Below are positions 23,301 to 35,300 of a DNA stretch of 45,105 bases, piece by piece. The position numbers and the translations under genes were made by a program. The stretch covers positions 426,550-471,654 of the forward strand of contig NW_019091429.1 in the NCBI RefSeq assembly GCF_001949145.1, in the 5' to 3' direction. Below the pieces are notes generated by a model. That model saw nothing but the letters and a program-made list of their open reading frames with translations. It was not told the DNA's origin and did no database searches. The first letter of the stretch is position 1, and every line of letters starts with the position of its first letter. The DNA is from Acanthaster planci. Lineage: Eukaryota; Echinodermata; Asteroidea; Valvatida; Acanthasteridae.

Positions 23301-26300
23301 CGCAAGTATGACGTTTCACGTCAATGTCCTACATTATATGGGCAGATATAACCCGTTGTATTGATTAGAGTTTTTTAAACAATTAAAATGTATCTGAATT
23401 ATAACCATTACATCCCCGACACAAAGGTCAGACGCCAGTGTCACCCACCTCATCTGTCAGATCCCCAAATAAGAACACCACAACGGTATCAGTTCATGAG
23501 ATGCAGTTGATACACGTTGGTCGATTCTGAAACTAAAATCGCTTGTAACTTAGTGCCTATTGACGTCATCGTGACGTCACTTTAGATGTGTATGTACATC
23601 TTAAAAGGTCAAAGGTCATGTCAAGCTGATACGGTACGCCATTCGGAGAAATCCTCAGAGATTTTTTTCCATAAAAAGGAGAGGAATAAACCAATACAAA
23701 CCCAACAGGGCGGTGCTCAGTCAAAGGTCATGTCAAGCTTATACCGTACATCATTCGGAGAAATCCTCACAGATTTTTTTCCATAAAAAGGAGAGGAATA
23801 AACCAATACAAACCCAACAGGGCGGTGCTCAGTCACCTAATTACATCGTTCAGAAGCAAAAGTAATTTAATCTCGCGTTTAGATGCATGATTTGCAATAT
23901 GGCAGAACAAATTCGTCAAATTCATTCTGGCCTGTCTGACCAGATATTAATAACCGCATTATAAATTAATTTTAGCCGGTGTCCCCTTCCCCCCGGAAAG
24001 CCAACTGCAGCCCATACCTTGTCGCGGTAAACTAGCTCCACTAAGTGCCACTTCAAATCGCTGACTCCCCCGGGGGTGCCCACCATAACACGCATCGTCA
24101 TCTTGCCCACGGCGAACGAAAAGGCGATCTGAGTGTCTATTATCTCGATTGCCAGTAAATCGTTGACCTGGCTGTAGCGGGACACGTACAACAGGAGTCC
24201 ATTCCTCATCTCTGTGGAGAAGCTTGAGATTAGGTGAAAAGAATGAGCATGAGAATGGTAACGTGCAGTCGAAATGATCACACTCGAATCCCACGTGGAT
24301 TAGAAGCTCCAGGATTTACCATTTTTCTCACAGAAGTACAAATTTTTGATACCCCCATGAAAGGAAAATTGCATATACACAACAGGAATATGACCTAAAC
24401 TTTCATACCAAAAAAATCTTAGCCAATCGGCTGGACATTTATAACTTACTTGAGCGATATCCTCATCATGGAGCGCTGATTCAAGGTCGGGAATGTCATG
24501 TACGAACCAGCGGGAAAGAACCGTGACGTCATTTCACACTGCTGTCCATCGTAACCAGACATACAGTCACACGTGAAACCACCCTCATCCAAGTCTACAC
24601 ATTGACCGCCATGTTTACAAGCACCTTCAAAACAGCTCCCACCGGAGAAGTCGATCTCGCAGTTGTCCCCTGAAATTTGCACAATACTTAAATTTCACTA
24701 ATTCCTGGTAATCTAAACACTACTATCTCATGTTAACTCGTTGTCACGATCGCCAAACAAAAGGGCAGAGTATACCTGCAAAGTGGTATGGACAGATACA
24801 CGTGTAGCCGCCGTCAGTTCCTTCACACGTCCCACCGTTACTACACGGCTGCGACTCGCAGAAATCCACAACCTCGGAGCAGTTGTTAAAGCTGTAGATG
24901 TCAGGACACTCACACGTATGCTCTACGGCAGGATGGACACCGCGAAATGTTATAAGATCTCCCCTGGAATGAGCGAAGACCGACGAGATCTGACTCAGTA
25001 TCTGCAACCAAACCGACAATGGGATTCAATTGTATGTTCTAGGGCATAAATAATTAAACAAACAATTACAAAAGATTTTCTTACACTGTTTTCGGTGACG
25101 GCCAACCTGAAACAGAACCCCAATCAACGAACAAAAGTGAATGGGCGCCTGCCCTCCCCCCCCAAAAAAAACACGCTGAATAGGCCTACACGAACGATCA
25201 TTGCTTCCATTCATTAGATACCAATCCGACCTACGCAGAGTGTACCAGGGAAAACAGTCTAGTAATGACGTAGGCGTTATACGAGCTACAGAGATTGTCC
25301 AAAACCAAACCATCGTCAGGTACTTGATTATGAGTAGCTGCCACAACAGCATTGTCTACTGGGAACTGGCTGGGTCTGCAGGACTCACGCGCTTGGATTC
25401 GTCTGTGACCGTATTACAAGCCAACGTTTTAACCGTGGATGATCTTCCTTAACTCTCCTACATTTTGAAGGCGGGTTCGCTGGCTCACGTTTCACATCAT
25501 CTGTCAACTGTAGCCAACCCACCACTATATACACGTGGAAGAGGGCAAACAGCGTATTAACCCCACACTTGCAAAAATACGAGTATCAGTCGTCGTGAAC
25601 TTTTTCTGTTAATTTCATGTTCTCGGTGTAACTTTTTGACAGTTTTGTGTGAAGTTCCTAATTCCCAAACCGTGCAGTGGATTTGCTTTATATCCACAAG
25701 TTATTCCCTTGAACCATAATACCCACGCAAAGTTTGCGGTCGTTGTGGTAACAGTTTGTTTACCGTTGAGACATTAACACTTTTCATACTATTTACCTTC
25801 TTAGGCACGCATCTTTGCAGGTCGTTGCAAGACTCTAAGACGCATACATCATCCTCTGCTGGCAGAATGGGCAGGCCGCTCATCTCCTCGATGCGCCTTC
25901 TCTCGAAGTAGATAGTGCTCAGGATGTACTCGCGGGAGAGGAATTTATTGTCCAGATCCCGAGCTGCGAAAGAGACATTGAGCAGCGGGTAGCCATCCCG
26001 TGCTACCTACGGCAGAATAACATGAAGTGTCAAGTCACTACCATGGTACCACACTACTGGAACAAATAGGATACCTACCGATTCACAAGATAAATTCAAA
26101 ACAAGAATCAGGCCAGGTAAGATTCAAAATATATACAAATACTATGAACAGCACCTTTCTTGGCAATTTGTAAGGGGTAAGTGTCAGGTGAAGGACCTTT
26201 TTGGAGTGCAGTTTGTTGTTTTAGACCAAATGTCCATGCTCTATCCTGCATTAAACTGAGACACCATCACCAATAGGCTAAAAATTTCAACACTTTAACA

Positions 26301-29300
26301 GCAGCATAAAAAACGGACTTACATAACCGCAAGCCATGTCATGGCTGGTAACAGTCGCCGTTTTTGCCACAAATAGAATGGAAACTTCCAGTAATTTTGT
26401 GAGTATGGTAAATTTTCTTGTTAGTTTTTAAGCACTTTTCTTGCTTTCAATTTTTTAAACGTATGTTACACTTTGTACATGGTATACGAACATACTTTTA
26501 ATGTAATTTTCGCTATACAAATTAATAAATTATTACTTCTAGCTGCATAAATTGTTGGCTTGGTGATTTAAGGGAGGGGCGGGACAGTGGCCTGCAAATT
26601 TGAAGCGTTTGCCCATTTTTTCTTATACCTGAGAACAGAATTCCAAATGATTTCATAAATCCGTCAAACGTTCTTTCTTTGTAAAAGCACTGAAGGGTAG
26701 ATCCCGCCCAAAGAACGAATGTACGGTCTATAAGGGGTTAACTGCAATTGCTAATGGCTTCCACCACATTCCTGCAATTGTGTCTGTAAAGGGATACTGT
26801 CCAATATGGAGCAAACCATCTTGTTATTATGGCTGCTTACAATTAAGAAGATAGAAATTTCCTAAGAACGCACCAGTGGAAAACTTTTAACATTTCGTCT
26901 GTGTAAGGGAAAGTTTAATTTGGGTAAAAGTATGACATCATCCAAACAATTCAAAAGGAAATGGAACAAAAAAATACGTTCACGGCAGAAAAACTAAGGG
27001 ATTGATTCTGCTCCTTACATCACACCCTTGAATGGTTATAAATCAATATGATTCTGATATCATTTGGACAGAATCTAAAACGTATGATGTGTTCCGCAAA
27101 AAATTCCACAGTGACATTACCTCCTGCAGATTGAATATGACTAGCTGATTGGCATGCGAGTTGAGTGTGTAGGCCAAAGCGTCTCGTAGGGCTTGAAGAC
27201 GGGCCGAGCGGAGGAAGTTGTCACCTGTCACATTCAGGACATTGACGCTGACACCATTGGCCATCATCTCTATAGACACTGGCGTCAGCTCAAGCAGACA
27301 GCTAGCTTGCGCACCGTGAACGCCGTCTATGTAAACACGTGGATAAAAATGAAGCTAACTAATATTATAGCGGGTTTTAGGTAAAAAGGTTTGCGGTAGC
27401 ACCATGCAAGGATATCTCTTTTTGAAGAAGTGTTGCTCTCCAAAGAACCGGAGGGTATTAAATGTTTCGAACAGTATGCTCTGTCCATCGTCAGGAGAGG
27501 TTCCAAAGATGGAGCAGCTTATATGGTGTATGGAGGCGGTTAGGTGTGGAGAAGATGTTAACATAGGATCCCACCAACGGTACTCAAGCAAAATATGGGA
27601 GGCCAACAGATCAGTGAGTTGTGTCAGTCTGAAGTAGGAGAGCGTGGGGGAGGGTTGCCCAAGGGTATAGAAGACCCATAGGCTAGGAACATGTCCTAGG
27701 GTATGGGTTCCGAGCTGGATCAAGAGAGGGCGCAATTTTCCAAGTAACGGAGGCTCCTTTGGTAGTAACAGCTAATCGCTAGCTCACAAACGACTATGAA
27801 ACGCAAGTGTTGCAGTAGCATCGCCACCATCAAAATAACCATTCCCGACCAACATGGCTTTATTCAACCGATGAGAGGGTGATTCTTCGCAGGTCGGATA
27901 GGAGACTCATTGGGCTAGGATGTGAGGATGAAACGTCCTGACAATGGTACAAAGCATTCTGTCCGAAACGTTGGGTACCCTCCCGTTCTTTTCGGAGCCA
28001 CACATACTCAAAAAGAAATATCCTTGCATGATGCTACCGCAAACTTCTTTACGCAACTTGCCACCTCTACAAAGTGCATAATAACGGTTTTTACCAGAAT
28101 TTGACTCTAATAGAATTAATATTTCTGAAAGACGAATATTCCAATGGATCAGAATCCTAAGGCTCTTCAATGTCGTTTGCAAGTCAAATTAGACCTATAC
28201 ACTGCACCTTGATGTCATTGTTACCACCTCAAATGATTGAATCATGTGCTTTGCACTTCTCACTTTGGTCAGAACTTCAAGGCACGTGACCACGGTCCGT
28301 TGGCAGTACACTTCAAACCCGTGCTTACTGTTGTTCACAGTAAGAAACACAATATTGCCCAAGATCTGTGGCATCTATACATGACAACTCACCCGTGACA
28401 TAGAAGGTGATGTCTGTCACTACTTTGGTTCGGACCTTCTTGGCTTTCTTCTTAGACAGACTGATAATGCCCGTGATTTCATCCACCTTAACAAGGTTAT
28501 TCCAGCGAGACCGACCAGGCACTATGCCGTATCTTAACGTCCCCTCACGGTCCACGTCCTGTGCGGGTACTCGGGTCAGCTCGGCACCAGACAGGGAGTC
28601 AGGAAGAGCGTTGTAGATCACCTTCATGAAACATACCAATGAGACAATGGTGTAATTAGTTGTGAACATTGCCGTAGAGATCTTCTTAGTGGGAAGACAG
28701 TCCCCACAGGGCAAACCAATAGCTTTCAGGAACAGTAGGAGAAAACGGGGGTAGTACTTGCGTGTCCTTAATACAGGAGTCCTGCATTCTAAGGCAATTT
28801 TACCGAAAATTTTAGAACTTTGAGTAATTTCTCATCAGTTTGCATATCGAACGCTGAGACTGATTGAGGAACCGAACTCCCCTCCGCTATATGTATCTCC
28901 TCCATGGTGAAGCTGGCCACTAAATCCCTTTTTTTTTTACAGTATGCCGATTTACAATCCGTCAGTCAAAAGTCAAACCAAATGTCACAGCTTATCTGAA
29001 TAGCTTCTGACTCAATTTTATATTGAACGACTTGTGATAGAAGTGTTTAAAGTATGACTTGTAATGGCTTCATCGCCACTCTGACTAACAAAATGGTGCA
29101 TAGAACTGGTGCATGCACACCGGAAGGAAATTCATGCCGATCTATAGATTCATGCAGGTTTGTAGCTATGCATTGAAGAGTCAGCATAAACAAAACTGTG
29201 ATGGGATTTACAACATTGTTTTCTGAACATTTTACTTGGACCAATAATGTGTTAGTTATGAGGGCTATGTGGGTCTCATAGTAGATATGTCATTCACCTG

Positions 29301-32300
29301 AAAGTCGTTCAGTATCGGTGGGTTGTCGTTGGTGTCGATCACGCGTATTACTACTCTTGTATATCCGAACAGGTTTCCGGAGTAGGCGTTGACGACGAGT
29401 CTAAAGATCTTATTTCTCTCGTAGTCTATCCTCCGTATGTTTCGTATGACCCCTGTGTCTTCCTCGATCATGAATGAGCGAGATCTACCCCAAGCGATAC
29501 GGTACTTGACCACTGCATTTTCACCAATATCCTTGTCCGTGGCGTTTAAAGGCAGCCAGCAGCGGGCGTTTTCGTAGATCCTGAACGTCATGACGTGATG
29601 GGGGAATGTTGGCGGGTTGTCATTCAAATCGTTCACGTGTACTACGAGTCGCGTCTGTGCAGACTGCTTCCTGGAGTTTGCAACCACCACCAAGATGAAC
29701 TTGTCGAACTCTTCCCGGTCCAGGGGTGTGGTGGTCGACACCTCCCCTGTTCCGGGGTTGATCCTGAACATATCGATGCCATAAAGCGGAACAGACTCCA
29801 TTAGCATAAATACCACCTGCGAGTCGCCTTGCTGTAACTCCACTGAGTTGTTGACTTGACCGATCTTGTTCTCATTAATGTAGGCTTCGTAACTGTCTCT
29901 CGTGAACCTCAGAGGTACATCGTCCACGTTCAGCACTCTGATTGTTATCTTGGTTTTGGCTTTAAGCTTACTGTTTCCCTGGACACCGGCATAACCTAGC
30001 ACAGTGTATTCAGTTTCAGTCTCGAAGTCGAGTGCCCTCAGCGTTCGTATTTCGCCAGTGTGTGTATCGATTCTGAACGGTGGCGCAATTTTATCAGTTT
30101 TCCTCTTTTTGATCTGATATCCGATGTCTTGATTGGTGTCCTCTGTAGCAATAAACGGAAGAAAGGTATAATGGAAGTCAGAAATGACTACTTACGTTAG
30201 GTCGTAATATATCGTGAGAAGTGAGAGGTCTCAGTTAAATCCTCCATCTCTGTTTTTTACAGGGGTAAAGAACCCCTGCAGGGTGTGGCCTACGTCATGG
30301 ATGGAGGTTCTGTCCCCCCGGACAGAATTCTCCAGGACAATCTGATGTCCTCCAGGGTATTCTGTTCCCAGGAGAGGACGTTAAGTACTATTTGAGCTAT
30401 GATGTGACCATTTTTGCACCATCTGTTATGTAAGCATGCGCATCAAGAACAGCGAGTTGAAAAAAGGATAGACTATTCAGTTGCTCACACTGAGCGCACA
30501 GTTTGCCAAACCGCGACAACGGGTTTCGCAAAGTTTCTTAGAACGCATAGAAAAGCTCTCGCTACAAAAGAAATGATATAAATACGGTAAGTTATATTGA
30601 ATGAATATATCGTTTGAAAGACTAAAGCGTAAAATATCGAATATAAGCTGAGCATAGCCTATGCAAAACTACGGGGAAGTATTATGCATTATTTAAAAGG
30701 GATAAATTTTAAGCAAAATCTGTTACCAATCAAGGGTGAAGATTTTACTTTTAATTGAAGCCAAAATAATAGGATGACGGTCAATGTTTGAAAAACAACA
30801 GAAAGATTGTTGTGACTATGGCTGTAAATATGGATTGTGACCTTTGATCTCCATTATAGAGACTGGATAAGACACGGCGCCCTCCATCTGGTGCACGCAC
30901 GCGTTTCATCGGTGAGGGTTTAAAACTTTGAATTACGATCGTCACACCAGACCGGCGCGCGCAAGATATGCTGCGCACAGGGAAATTAGTCTGGCTGAAG
31001 AGTTTCTTGCTCCAGGTTTTCTCTCTCTTTTTTAGGGAAAAGCTGAAAAATTGTTTGGACTTGCACGGCCGTTGGATGCCCTCAGTCCAGACTGCCGATA
31101 ACCGCGCAGCTGGACTTGCCTTTCAGCCGTGTAAGTTTCATTCTTTTAAAACAAAAAGAATTTCCGAATCCTCATCATGCGTAAGCGCACGCGTGTCCTA
31201 TCCAATCTTTATAATTGATATCAATGATTGTGACTAACAGCATTACTACAAGACAGGGGACAAGGATACCCCCAAATGGATAACGGTTCCCACCCCCACG
31301 TTCACAATAGTACGTGTCCAAGAGTTAGCCAATCACAAAGAGCGAAATCTGTCGACCCTTTGCAAACGCGCATTGGGTCGACAGATTTCGCTCATCTTTT
31401 TTTTTGATTGGCCAACACGTTGCAACTCTTGGAGACGCACTTTGTGAATCGCCCGTATTCCTGAGATAAACTGAAAACTACGTAGAAGCAGCAGGTTATT
31501 TGCTTGCATTGCCCCTTCCAGTTGTGTGCACCCCTAGGTACCCCTCCAAAATGTTCCTCCATTCATTTACAGTGTGCAGTAATTGTTCTTTTCTTAAAAG
31601 GACGCGCGCGTCAGGCTCAGGAACATATGCATGAGTGTTGTGTCACCGCATTTATGTCACCTCCACAGATCGGTCTTTTTGCATTTACTGCCAACGGGGG
31701 TCGATACAATTGGGTCAAATATACTAAGGTGACTAATGTGGAATTTCGGAACTTCCTGAGCCTCAAATGCTATGATTTATCCTGTTGGGTAGCTTATCAT
31801 GCGGACTTTTATTTTAACTACTGCGTTGGGAACTATAAAGTCAGCTAGAGGCGAGATGAGGATGTCTTCAAGCCAGAAATTATGACTTAAAATGTACGGG
31901 AGATTGACATCCCCGGATCCTTGCATATGAAAGGCTCTCCTCCGTCAAAACGCTGATGATCTATGACGCATGGACATAAGCCTACATGTATAAAGCAAGG
32001 AAAGTCACGATACACCACACCCAGCGACCATGCTATTGCAATTGACTTAATACAATCTTCCAGTCCATAAGTGGCCTATGGACGACTGATAGCACTTGTC
32101 AGTACTTTGAAAATTGAAATACAGGATTAGTAAACCGGAGGCTTTGACGTCAAACAGTCATTGGACGTTCACTTATATATAAATTGGAATTAACTTGCAA
32201 GATGAAGTTAACTTGAAAGATATGCTTGGAATGTGGGATAAGTCGTTTAAGCTCTGTAGAGCAAACATACAAGTACTTGCCGATGATATGCAAGAAGCAG

Positions 32301-35300
32301 ACCTGGAATCAAACGCAAACACACACTTAGGGGCTATTACTGTATATACAAGTATACACCATCAAATCTGATAAACACAGAGGTGTGTTGCGTTTTGGTG
32401 ATTTCCGTCGCACAAAAAGAACGCAAACTGTCGTGTCGTCTGCTGTGAAAGAGTTCACAAGGACCTTTGTAATGTCCTGGCCTCACACCTATGTTTCATC
32501 CAAAACATTCAGTTTTACAGTTTGCTTCTGAGATGAATCTTTGTCTTCAGTACTGACGGTCAGCAACCATTTGTCAACCATTGCAATGGTTGACAAAACC
32601 TAGGCCTGGTTAACCAAACCAGTGCTTGACAAAATATGACAACTGAAGGGTCTATAGGTGATGTGTGGGAATAAGTTCTGTCTTGAACTGTAACTTGGGG
32701 TTTTGCTCATTAACGTTCTTACGCTGTATTATTTTGTAGAAAACAAAAATGAAATCCACCTTAGTCCATACAGTTCACTAGTCACCTCCTAGATTTCCCC
32801 AACTTGCCAGTGCCGAGTTGTGAGTTCCCATTATATACCTTGTCATGTTTGTGCATGTCCGTGTTGTTAATTACTGTCAACAGTGTCGCTGTGCGCTCGA
32901 AGGCACTGCGTGGGCGTACACATGTACATGTACATGTATGTAATTGGGACACGTAAACTCTCCACATGACGGAAACTTAGCCAGACTGTTTACCACCTTA
33001 TTGCCACATTCCAAAATCCCAGCGCCCCACCTCCCAACTGAACAATCCGATAGCAGTCTCCTGGGTATGCCTCGGTGCCAGCCCAAAGGAAACGCTGAGG
33101 TTTGCATGGGCTGGCGCGCGCGTTTGTCTTATTCCCTCAGGCTTGGAGGGAAATACGCTAACAAGGAGCGTGGTGTACACACTGAACATAACTTCCGTGT
33201 CCCTGGGCTTGAATTTAGTATAGTCATGAATTTAGTGTGCGACGAGCACTCACTTGAACGGTGGTCCGCGTGAATCGAAACGGAGTTGTGGTTCTATTAA
33301 AACCGTACTTCATTCAAGGTCCACGAGGTAAATTTTGTACAACTTTCTTCTTTTAAATGTTAGAATACCTGCCTTTTGGTCGCTCGCAATGAAAATTGAA
33401 CTTTTTAAAACATTTGAAAATGTCCATTCTTGTCCTGAAAAAGGAGGGTGCTAACTGTCATAACAGGATGCCATAAAAGGGAAAACCGGGGGGGGGGTTG
33501 AATTGTGAACCCAATTTGCTTACTGGGGATATTTGTGTGAAAACATTGCTCACCGGCTTACTGTCATTGTATCAGGGTACAAGGAACTACCAAAGCAAAC
33601 CCACTCTGTGACATCTCAAATGTAGGCCTATATTGCAGAAATAGCCGAGTTTTCAGGATTCGATGGCATTACACTTTTGCTCAGGAATTTGCAAATGGCA
33701 AAATTTGAAAAAAGTATCAAAAGACCAAATAAAATGGAAGAACAAAAACTGAAGACATACGACAAAATCAAACACGGAGTATATAACAAGAAAGGCCTGT
33801 AGACGTTAAATTATATTGTGTGGGCCCTTAATGTAGAAAGTTGAAAGCTAAACACCCTACTTGGCTCAAAAATAGTTCATTGCACTAGGTTTAGGCAGGA
33901 TTTAAGCATATAAATAACATTATACTGTAGATTCAGCAGCTTTCTGCCTGGAGCAGAAGCACCTCCTCATGGGTTGAAAAGAGCCGTTTTGGTCTGGTAG
34001 CGACGCGACCGTGACACGTGCATTTCCTAGTCGATCGTGAACCAGCGAAGTTCACTTCCGACCAAAAGAGCCTCCGTCGCTAAGAAAATTGTGCCCTGCC
34101 TTGTTCCAACTCGAGGCTCATATAAGAGAGAAGTTCATATTCGACAACAGACAAGTTGGTTGTCATCTACATTGCCATTTGGTGTGTAAACAAATCTAAT
34201 TTTCAAAATATTTAAACTTTCTGTAGACCGTAGGTCAAATAATGAAGACAGCCCAACTAAGAAACTCTGACCGACAGATCTCTGACGTATAACTTGTATC
34301 ATTTTTTTCTAGGATCACTTCAGTTCCCCTAAGACTGCCGAGCACATTTGGCTGCTATTTCCATAACTTGACCCTGTAGTCTATATTTTTCCCTTCCGTT
34401 GTTGGACAACACCCAGGCCTGATCCTATTTCCGTTTATTTCCACGTGTTGAAAGAAACTATATAACAATATCCCCTACTCAAAATTATAAAGGAACAAGA
34501 TTTTGTCTATATGACTGCGTACGCACGATTACAATTTATTCAGACTGTCCCTGTTGGAACTCTTATGTCGAACGAATCAGCGTCCATCTCATTATGCCAA
34601 CACTTCCAAATGAAGATATACTTCTGCCAAAGGCAGCCGGCAATGTATGGTGGTCCGCGTATACAGTAGCGGTTATTTCATTCATGATAATATAATTGGT
34701 ACTTCCCCGTAATACCTTGGGGCACATCACGCCAGTTTTTAAATGATAACACCTTTTTTAAATTGAAATGTGGTCTAGGGAAGCAAATGAAATTGTCATA
34801 GGCGGTAGACGAGCCCTAAATTATCAGCCTACCATCCAATTTATTGGAGTTGACACTTTTTGGGCTAAGTTGTTTTTGCATTATTTTGCTTGGTTTAGTT
34901 TTCTTCTTATTTGCTCGTCAGTGAGATTTGAATTGAGAGCTGGAACTGAATTCCAATTCTCAGTTCCAATAGCCCTGACTCAAATGCCGAGTTGTGGTTC
35001 TTAAAAGGGAGGAGGGTGATTTCAACGATCACAGTTTGGCGAACCCGTAAATAGTAATTTTTAGTAAAGGACTTTGTACATTTGTCAACATAATCATATT
35101 ATAAAAGCCGTTTTGAATATAAAAAGTGTCTCGCCACGAAATAATAGGCTTTAGGTTTGCTGAGAGTATTACAAGACGGGAATCAAATGTTATGATAAGG
35201 AGCACGTTCAACAACAACGCAAGGGTGTAAAGCCCCGCAGAGGCCAGGCCAGGTGACATGTCTCGGACTATTAGCTTGTTTTGCCATAACAGACCTCGCA

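Noticed and set aside
24741-25049. Plus-strand frames antisense to the EGF exons
   Set aside because: Shadow frames of the cysteine-rich minus-strand exons; the EGF cysteine spacing fits only the minus strand.
27355-27735. 126-codon minus-strand frame as a coding gene
   Set aside because: It lies within the inverted-repeat element, partly in a repeated arm, and shows no domain.
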